A DNA stretch of 64,000 bases from Oscillospiraceae bacterium (GTDB taxonomy: Bacteria; Bacillota; Clostridia; Oscillospirales; UBA929): the NCBI GenBank assembly GCA_031265355.1, contig JAISCT010000045.1:1-64000 (forward strand). Reading direction: 5' to 3'. Made by a program: the position numbers and the translations under genes. Shown here piece after piece: positions 59,468 through 64,000 of this stretch. Below the pieces are notes generated by a model that was not told the DNA's origin, did not search any database, and saw only the letters and a list, made by a program, of their open reading frames with translations. The number at the start of each line of letters is the position of its first letter. The stretch's first letter is position 1.

Positions 59468-60126
59468 CTTCTTTCCGCGCCAGCACCTGCTGGCGCGGAA
59501 AGAAGATACGCACGGAGCGCGTCGACGGAGTAAAACACGCGGTCCGGTTTGGCCGCGAGGACGTCCGCCTCTTGGAGCAGGCTGCTCCACAGGGCGGAGA
59601 GAGCCGGGATGCCAGCCCGGCGCGCCGAGAGCACGTCGTGGGCGGTGTCGCCCACGTACACCGCCTCGTCGGGCCGCAGCGCGAAGCGCGTGAGGACCGC
59701 CAACATGCCTTCGGTCTTTCGTACCCCGGTGGGGGAGCCTGTCTCCACCATGTCGAAAACACTCTCAAGGTCCAGATGCCGCAGGGAGATCCGACAGCTC
59801 TGACGGCCTTTGCCGGTCACCAGAGCGAGTAGGAATCCCCGGTGCTTCAAGTCGGTGAGCAGAGACCGGATCCCGTCGAAGGGGGCGGGATACCGCGCGT
59901 GCAGCGCCTCATAGGAGGCCAGGTAGTCTCGAACGCCCCGGTCGTAGTGCTCCGGGATCAGAGCGAGGATCGTGCCCTCCTCCGAAGGTCCGAAGGTGGC
60001 CACGATCTCCGCGTCCGAAATGGGCCGGCCGGCCAGCGGCGCAATGGACTGCCGGAAGGCCTCGATACACAGGGGCAGCGTGTCGCAGAGGGTCCCGTCG
60101 AGGTCAAAGAGTACGGCTTTGAGCAT
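59446..60126 (-). CDS. HAD-family hydrolase (phosphoglycolate phosphatase-like)
   Basis: A 226-residue HAD hydrolase with motif I 'AVLFDLDGTLCDTL', motif II 'LALVTGKG', the conserved lysine region 'VRKTEGMLAVL' and motif IV 'AVYVGDTAHDVLSARRAG'. A helical cap fits the Gph/PpaX group. The last residues (RRVLSAEF) are encoded by the heptamer repeat array, so the original C-terminus was altered. It lies 36 bases after the isomerase/acyl-CoA synthetase fusion on the same strand. Confidence 0.88.
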   Translation of the reverse strand: MLKAVLFDLDGTLCDTLPLCIEAFRQSIAPLAGRPISDAEIVATFGPSEEGTILALIPEHYDRGVRDYLASYEALHARYPAPFDGIRSLLTDLKHRGFLLALVTGKGRQSCRISLRHLDLESVFDMVETGSPTGVRKTEGMLAVLTRFALRPDEAVYVGDTAHDVLSARRAGIPALSALWSSLLQEADVLAAKPDRVFYSVDALRAYLLSAPAGAGAERRVLSAEF

Positions 60127-60162
60127 GAGCGCCTCCTGTTGACATGTCTGTTCTCTCGGCGT

Positions 60163-62697
60163 TTAGGCCGTTTCGATCTTGCTGGCCTCCTGGAGGCCCA
60201 GGAATTCGATGGCGTCCTGGACCATTTTGTACTTCAGAATTTTGCCTGCGGCGTTCATCGGGAAATCGCTTACAAAACGCACGTACCGCGGCGTTTTGTG
60301 TCTGGCCATGTGGCTGCGGACGAACTCTTGGATCTCCGCTTCGGTGGCCTCGACGCCCTCTTTCAGGACGACGCAGGCCATGATTTCCTCGCCGTACTGC
60401 TTGTCCGGCACGCCGATGACCTGCACATCCTTCACCTTTTCGTAGGTGTAGATGAAATCCTCGATCTCTTTCGGGTAGATGTTTTCGCCGCCGCGGATGA
60501 TCATGTCTTTGATGCGGCCGGTGATCTTGTAGTTGCCGTCCGGGCGGCGGCGGGCCAAGTCGCCCGTGTGCAGCCAGCCGTCGGCGTCGATGGCGGCGGC
60601 GGTGGCGGCTGGCATCTTGTAGTAGCCCTTCATGATGTTGTAGCCCCGGGCCACAAATTCGCCGTCCACGTCGTCGGGCAGGTCCGCCCCCGTCTGGGGG
60701 TCCACAATCTTACATTCGATGCCCGGCAGCGGCCCGCCGACCGTATTCACCTTGACCTCGATCGAGTCGTCAGAATTCGACATCGTGCAACCGGGCGAGG
60801 ATTCGGTCTGCCCGAATACACTCGTGATCTCCGTCATGCGCATCCGGTCAACCACGTCCCGCATGACCTTGACGGGGCAGGGGCTGCCGGCCATGATGCC
60901 CGTGCGCATATGAGAGAAATCCGTTTTGGGGAAGTCCTCGTGTTCCAGCATCGCGATGAACATTGTCGGCACGCCGTGGAAAGCCGTGATCTTTTCCCGG
61001 GTGATGCAGTCGAGAGATTGCTTTGGCGAAAAATAGGGCTGCGGGCACAGCGTGACGCCGTGTGTCACGGAGGCGGTCATCGCCAGCACCATACCGAAAC
61101 AGTGGAACATTGGCACATGGATCATCATCCGGTCCGCTGTGGAGAGGTCCATACGGTCGCCGATGTTTTTACCGTTGTTTACCACGTTGTAGTGGGTCAG
61201 CATGACGCCTTTGGGGAACCCGGTCGTACCGGAGGTATACTGCATGTTGCACACGTCGTGGCGGCTGATCGTCGCCATGCGCTGGTATACGGTCTCAAGA
61301 GGCGTCCGATCGGCGGCTTGCAGCGCCTCGTCCCAGGTGAGGCAGCCGGGCAGGGGGGTGTCGGCGGTGATGATGCGGCGCAGGAAGGGGAGACGCTTGG
61401 CGTACAGTGGATCGCTCGCCTTGTGGGCGGCGAGCTCCGGGCAAAGCTCCTGGATGATGCCCCGATAGTCGGAGTCCTTGAAGCCGTCCACCATGACGAG
61501 GGTGTGCGTGTCGGACTGGCGCAGCAGGTACTCCGCCTCGTGGATCTTGTAGGCGGTGTTGACGGTGACCAAAATGGCGCCTATCTTGGTGGCGGCCCAG
61601 AAGGTGATGTACCAGGCCGGCACATTTGTGGCCCAGATGGCCACTTTGTCGCCCCGCTTCGCCCCCAGAGAAAGGAGCGAACGGGCGAAGAGGTCCACAT
61701 CGTCCCGAAACTCGCGGTAGGTCCGCGTGTAGTCGAGGGCCGTGTAGCGGAAGGCGTATTGGTCGGGAAATTCCTCGACGACCCTGTCGAGGAGCTGCGG
61801 GAACGTGAGATCGATGAGGGTCTCCTTCTCCCAGATGAAGTGACCGGTGCCTGCCCGGTTGCTGAAGAGCCGTTCGTGCCCGTTCGTGGTCTCGGTGTAG
61901 CGGCTCATGTAGTACGCGTAGTGCGGAATGACGACGCCGGCGTCCTCCAGGTCGTCTGCCCAGCGCTTGACCCACTCGAGCGAGATGTAACCGTCGTAGT
62001 TGATAGAACGCAGCGCGCCGATCATCTCGTCGATAGGCAGGTCGCCCTGGCCCATCAGGCGGTAACGGATCGCCCCGCCCTCCGCGACGGAGTCCTTCAC
62101 GTGGACGTACTTGATGTAGGCTCCGAGGTTTTGCACCGTCTGCTCCGGCGTCTCGTTCGCAAAGCGGTACGGGTGGTGTATGTCCCAGAGGGCGGCCACC
62201 GCGTCGTGGGCCACGCGTTCAAGCAGAGCGCTCAGCCGGGCTGTGTCGCTGTAGACGCCGTTCGTCTCGACCAGCAGTGTGACGCCGTGTGCCGCGGCGA
62301 TGGGGGCGAGGGCCTGCAGCTGCGAGAGAACCACCTCGTCGTCCACCGCGGCGCCGTCCGGCCGAGCGTCCAGGTCGGCCAAAATGCGCACAAAGGGCGT
62401 GCCAAGGCGGCTCGCCAGAAGGATGTATTCCGTGACGATCTCGATGTTTTCGGCCCGGCGGTCCACAAATTTTAGGCAGGCGTGGGAGGAGAAACAGGCG
62501 ATGGTCAGACGCAGGGAGGCCAGCCGCCGGATGGTGGATTCTAACTCGCGTTCGGAGAAGGGTTGCGCGCGCACGGCGAAGATGTCTTCGCCCAAACCGC
62601 GGATCTCAATGCCGTCGAAGCCAAAATCCTTCGCGGCGGCGGTGACGTCCGAAAAGCTCCAGTTGGGGCAGGCCAGGGTGGAAAACGCGATTTTCAT
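60163..62697 (-). CDS. Fusion of a sugar-isomerase-type TIM barrel with an AMP-binding acyl-CoA synthetase
   Basis: One uninterrupted 844-residue frame. Residues ~1-280 form a xylose-isomerase-like TIM barrel (IolE/hexulose isomerase type): 'FGFDGIEIRGLGEDIF', 'VTLLVETNGVYSDTARL', 'ALWDIHHPYRF' and 'YISLEWVKRWADDLEDAGVV' carry likely metal-binding Glu/Asp/His. Residues ~300-844 form a complete adenylate-forming ligase with 'YTSGTTGFPKGVMLTH' (~486), 'SVFGQTESSPG', 'GWLHTGDLARRRPDGNYKIT', 'GRIKDMIIRGGENIYPKEIE' (~735) and catalytic lysine in 'NAAGKILKYKM' (~817). It resembles FadD-type medium/long-chain synthetases. ATG 62697 follows CAGGAGG. A T-box leader precedes it. The substrate is unknown. 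Confidence 0.9.
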   Translation of the reverse strand: MKIAFSTLACPNWSFSDVTAAAKDFGFDGIEIRGLGEDIFAVRAQPFSERELESTIRRLASLRLTIACFSSHACLKFVDRRAENIEIVTEYILLASRLGTPFVRILADLDARPDGAAVDDEVVLSQLQALAPIAAAHGVTLLVETNGVYSDTARLSALLERVAHDAVAALWDIHHPYRFANETPEQTVQNLGAYIKYVHVKDSVAEGGAIRYRLMGQGDLPIDEMIGALRSINYDGYISLEWVKRWADDLEDAGVVIPHYAYYMSRYTETTNGHERLFSNRAGTGHFIWEKETLIDLTFPQLLDRVVEEFPDQYAFRYTALDYTRTYREFRDDVDLFARSLLSLGAKRGDKVAIWATNVPAWYITFWAATKIGAILVTVNTAYKIHEAEYLLRQSDTHTLVMVDGFKDSDYRGIIQELCPELAAHKASDPLYAKRLPFLRRIITADTPLPGCLTWDEALQAADRTPLETVYQRMATISRHDVCNMQYTSGTTGFPKGVMLTHYNVVNNGKNIGDRMDLSTADRMMIHVPMFHCFGMVLAMTASVTHGVTLCPQPYFSPKQSLDCITREKITAFHGVPTMFIAMLEHEDFPKTDFSHMRTGIMAGSPCPVKVMRDVVDRMRMTEITSVFGQTESSPGCTMSNSDDSIEVKVNTVGGPLPGIECKIVDPQTGADLPDDVDGEFVARGYNIMKGYYKMPAATAAAIDADGWLHTGDLARRRPDGNYKITGRIKDMIIRGGENIYPKEIEDFIYTYEKVKDVQVIGVPDKQYGEEIMACVVLKEGVEATEAEIQEFVRSHMARHKTPRYVRFVSDFPMNAAGKILKYKMVQDAIEFLGLQEASKIETA

Positions 62698-62752
62698 AGA
62701 AAAACCTCCTGACAAAAGTCACGTGACACTTAAACCATCAGTGTCTGGAGGC

Positions 62753-63070
62753 AAAAAAACTTCGCCTCCTGTGCGTCACAAGAGACGAAGATGTCACATC
62801 TCCGCGGTACCACTCTCGTTTGGAACAATGTCCCCACTCAACGCATCGTGACGGGCCGAACCCAAAAGGACACGCGCCACAATGCCTTCCCATGATAACG
62901 GCGGGAGACCCGGTCACACCTACTGCCGCGCGCCCGAAAGCGGCGGGTTCAGCTGACTGCTCAAGGGGGAGTGCAGGACCGCATTTGTGCGCTGCCTTTC
63001 ACCAAACGGCAGTTCTCTGTGCCACGCCCGCGGACCGCTTGCGCCCTGTCATCGCATTTTGGCAGATTCG
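62753..63070 (-). ncRNA. T-box riboswitch leader upstream of the isomerase/acyl-CoA synthetase fusion
   Basis: On the minus strand the transcript shows a Stem I region ending in 'GTGACCGGGTCTCCCG'-like sequence, the T-box AGAGTGGTACCGCGG (62802-62816) that pairs with uncharged tRNA, and a terminator CTTCGTCTC...GAGGCGAAG followed by seven T (62753-62790). The terminator ends about 55 bases before the fusion gene's ATG. The specifier codon could not be assigned with confidence by eye. Confidence 0.88.
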
Positions 63071-63076
63071 CTTTAC

Positions 63077-63105
63077 AGTATACGCCGCGTTTTTCAGTTT
63101 GTCAA
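63077..63105 (-). promoter_or_regulatory. Sigma-A promoter of the T-box leader
   Basis: On the minus strand a consensus TTGACA (63100-63105) and TATACT (63077-63082) with a 17-base spacer, immediately upstream of the T-box RNA. Confidence 0.85.
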
Positions 63106-63151
63106 TCAAAATTTTCTTCCTTTTTCTTCCTGGGCGATTCAAATCATCGAC

Positions 63152-63463
63152 TCACTCCGAGGCGGGTTCTGTGGGGGCGGCGGCGCCGCTGTATTCGCGC
63201 AAGCCGGATTCCGTCTGTTCGTAACTCGACACCGCCATATCCGTCAAGTGGTGCAGGCGGTTGATTTTCAGCAAGATGCTGTTCAGCGAGGTCTGAATGT
63301 TCTGAAACCCGGCCGCAATGTCCTCGCGGGAGGCAAGTTCGGGGAGCAATTGGCGCGCCAAAAGTTCCAAACTGTCCCCCATGATCTGCAGGCGGCGATA
63401 GATCATATACAGATCGACGTTGGCTTTTTGTACATCGGAGAAACGGATGTGTATGTACGACAT
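63152..63463 (-). CDS. Small helical protein, WXG100-like
   Basis: A 103-residue, mostly helical protein without signal peptide. It begins 'IHIRFSDVQKANVDLYMIYR' and ends with a YxxTE-like pattern ('SSYEQTESGLREYSG') reminiscent of ESAT-6/WXG100 substrates of type VII secretion. GGGAGGGACCC precedes the ATG. It is the third of three small helical genes in a row on this strand. Family assignment is by architecture and context rather than strong motif. Confidence 0.55.
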   Translation of the reverse strand: MSYIHIRFSDVQKANVDLYMIYRRLQIMGDSLELLARQLLPELASREDIAAGFQNIQTSLNSILLKINRLHHLTDMAVSSYEQTESGLREYSGAAAPTEPASE

Positions 63464-63522
63464 GGGTCCCTCCCTCTTTGTCCTTCCGGCTTCACGCCGC
63501 GCACGTTGTCTTTGCCGTCACG

Positions 63523-63786
63523 TCACCACAAGATTTCCTGTTCGACCAATTGAGAGACACCGTCTTGCATGGTCATTTGCAGCATGTCGAGCCGACCGGC
63601 CAAGTCGTCGAACTGACACTGCAGCGCTTCAATGATATGATTGATCGGCTTCATCTCGGAGGAGATCCACGCGGCGTTTAGTTTTGTGCTGTACGCGGCG
63701 AGTTCGTCTCTGAGCGCTCGAATGGTATCGGTTTGTTCCCCGACTGCCTTTACCTGGGAGGCAGCCAAAACAATATCGGCCGGCAT
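63523..63786 (-). CDS. WXG100-like small protein
   Basis: An 87-residue two-helix protein with a central turn 'KLNAAWISSEMKPINHIIEA', placing W where WXG100 proteins have their W-x-G turn (here W-I-S). Helical hairpins of this kind dimerise and travel through type VII secretion machines. GGAGGTGATTTTGC precedes the ATG. It is flanked by two further small helical proteins, but no EssC or other secretion component is in the window. Confidence 0.6.
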   Translation of the reverse strand: MPADIVLAASQVKAVGEQTDTIRALRDELAAYSTKLNAAWISSEMKPINHIIEALQCQFDDLAGRLDMLQMTMQDGVSQLVEQEILW

Positions 63787-63844
63787 GCAAAATCACCTCC
63801 AAATGACCCCAAACCTGCCTGCACACAGCCCGCGGACGACGTCC

Positions 63845-64000
63845 TTATAAGAACTGCCCCGCGTTGCTGCTGATGGTGCGCTCCAGCGTCGCATACTGTG
63901 AGACAGCGCCCTCCAAAAAACGCGCGTATGACTCAATAACATCGCGGTGCGCGTCGAAACGAGGCTGCATCGCGGTGATCTTGACACGCAAAACGTCCGA
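63845..64000 (-). CDS. C-terminal part of a third WXG100-like protein (runs off the window)
   Basis: The last 51 codons of a minus-strand gene read 'VKITAMQPRFDAHRDVIESY' and then 'LEGAVSQYATLERTISSNAG', ending at TAA 63845-63847. The helical pattern and the 'Y-x-x-x-E' tail resemble WXG100 proteins. The start lies beyond the window. It precedes the two other small helical genes, consistent with one operon. Confidence 0.55.
   Translation of the reverse strand, partial: SDVLRVKITAMQPRFDAHRDVIESYARFLEGAVSQYATLERTISSNAGQFL

Noticed and set aside
59842-62475. 877-codon open frame on the + strand
   Set aside because: It is exactly antisense to the isomerase/acyl-CoA synthetase gene, has a histidine/arginine/valine-rich composition typical of antisense frames in G/C-rich genes, and has no ribosome binding site.
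1-64000. CRISPR array
   Set aside because: No series of equal-length direct repeats with regular spacers and no cas gene was seen; the repeated sequences found are two to three copies only.

Overview
The window looks like a GC-rich chromosome segment of an anaerobic, spore-forming member of the Clostridia, possibly an Oscillospirales-like lineage (the lineage is inference). Direct evidence: a SpoIIR gene, Nfn-type transhydrogenase subunits, a four-subunit 2-oxoacid:ferredoxin oxidoreductase, CarD, IreB, a DUF1385 gene, a T-box leader, and frequent GTG/TTG starts with ATGA-type overlaps. No rRNA, tRNA or CRISPR array was recognised.

Layout, left arm (almost all + strand). 1-0.7 kb: hairpin-rich DNA resembling an IS200/IS605-type right end abuts an AraC regulator that has lost its N-terminal half. 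0.9-6.5 kb: a sugar ABC operon (ATPase, two permeases, and a lipoprotein carrying two near-identical binding domains in tandem). 6.6-9.5 kb: purH-purD. 9.6-10.6 kb: an unknown lipoprotein and a truncated antitoxin-like ORF. 10.9-20 kb: DUF1385, prmC, recA, recX, rimO, pgsA, cysS, a Pit phosphate transporter and its DUF47 partner. 20.2-22.1 kb: a C39-like peptidase, a double-OB SSB-like protein and a conserved unknown. 22.4-34.2 kb: nfnAB, lon, engB, an FAH-family hydrolase, lysA, asp23-like, nusB, a TsaD paralogue, xseA, xseB, ispA, mostly with overlapping stops and starts.

Centre (34.2-42.7 kb). This is an accessory region: a 1670-residue secreted GH3 enzyme with reversed domain order and at least five carbohydrate-binding-like modules, a 5'-truncated second glycosidase, a RelB/PIN toxin-antitoxin pair and a frameshifted SLH remnant. 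Three copies of one hairpin element separate these units. Gene direction flips here: nearly everything left of it is + strand and everything right of it is - strand.

Right arm (- strand). ispF-ispD, carD, the ferredoxin oxidoreductase operon with a MinD-like ATPase, ireB, chorismate mutase-pheS-pheT, spoIIR, ispE, a GGDEF-EAL protein, a cysteine-rich unknown, a DEAD-box helicase, a HAD phosphatase, then a T-box-controlled fusion of a sugar-isomerase-type TIM barrel to an acyl-CoA synthetase, and finally three WXG100-like small proteins, the last running off the window. A 75-bp palindromic element occurs twice, perfectly conserved, immediately upstream of lysA and of pheT in the same orientation relative to those genes.

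Metabolically, the Nfn and Vor-type enzymes fit ferredoxin-based fermentation of amino acids. The T-box on the isomerase/acyl-CoA synthetase fusion may tie that enzyme to amino-acid supply. The ABC system and GH3 enzyme serve glycan use. ispA, ispD, ispE and ispF supply isoprenoids by the MEP route.
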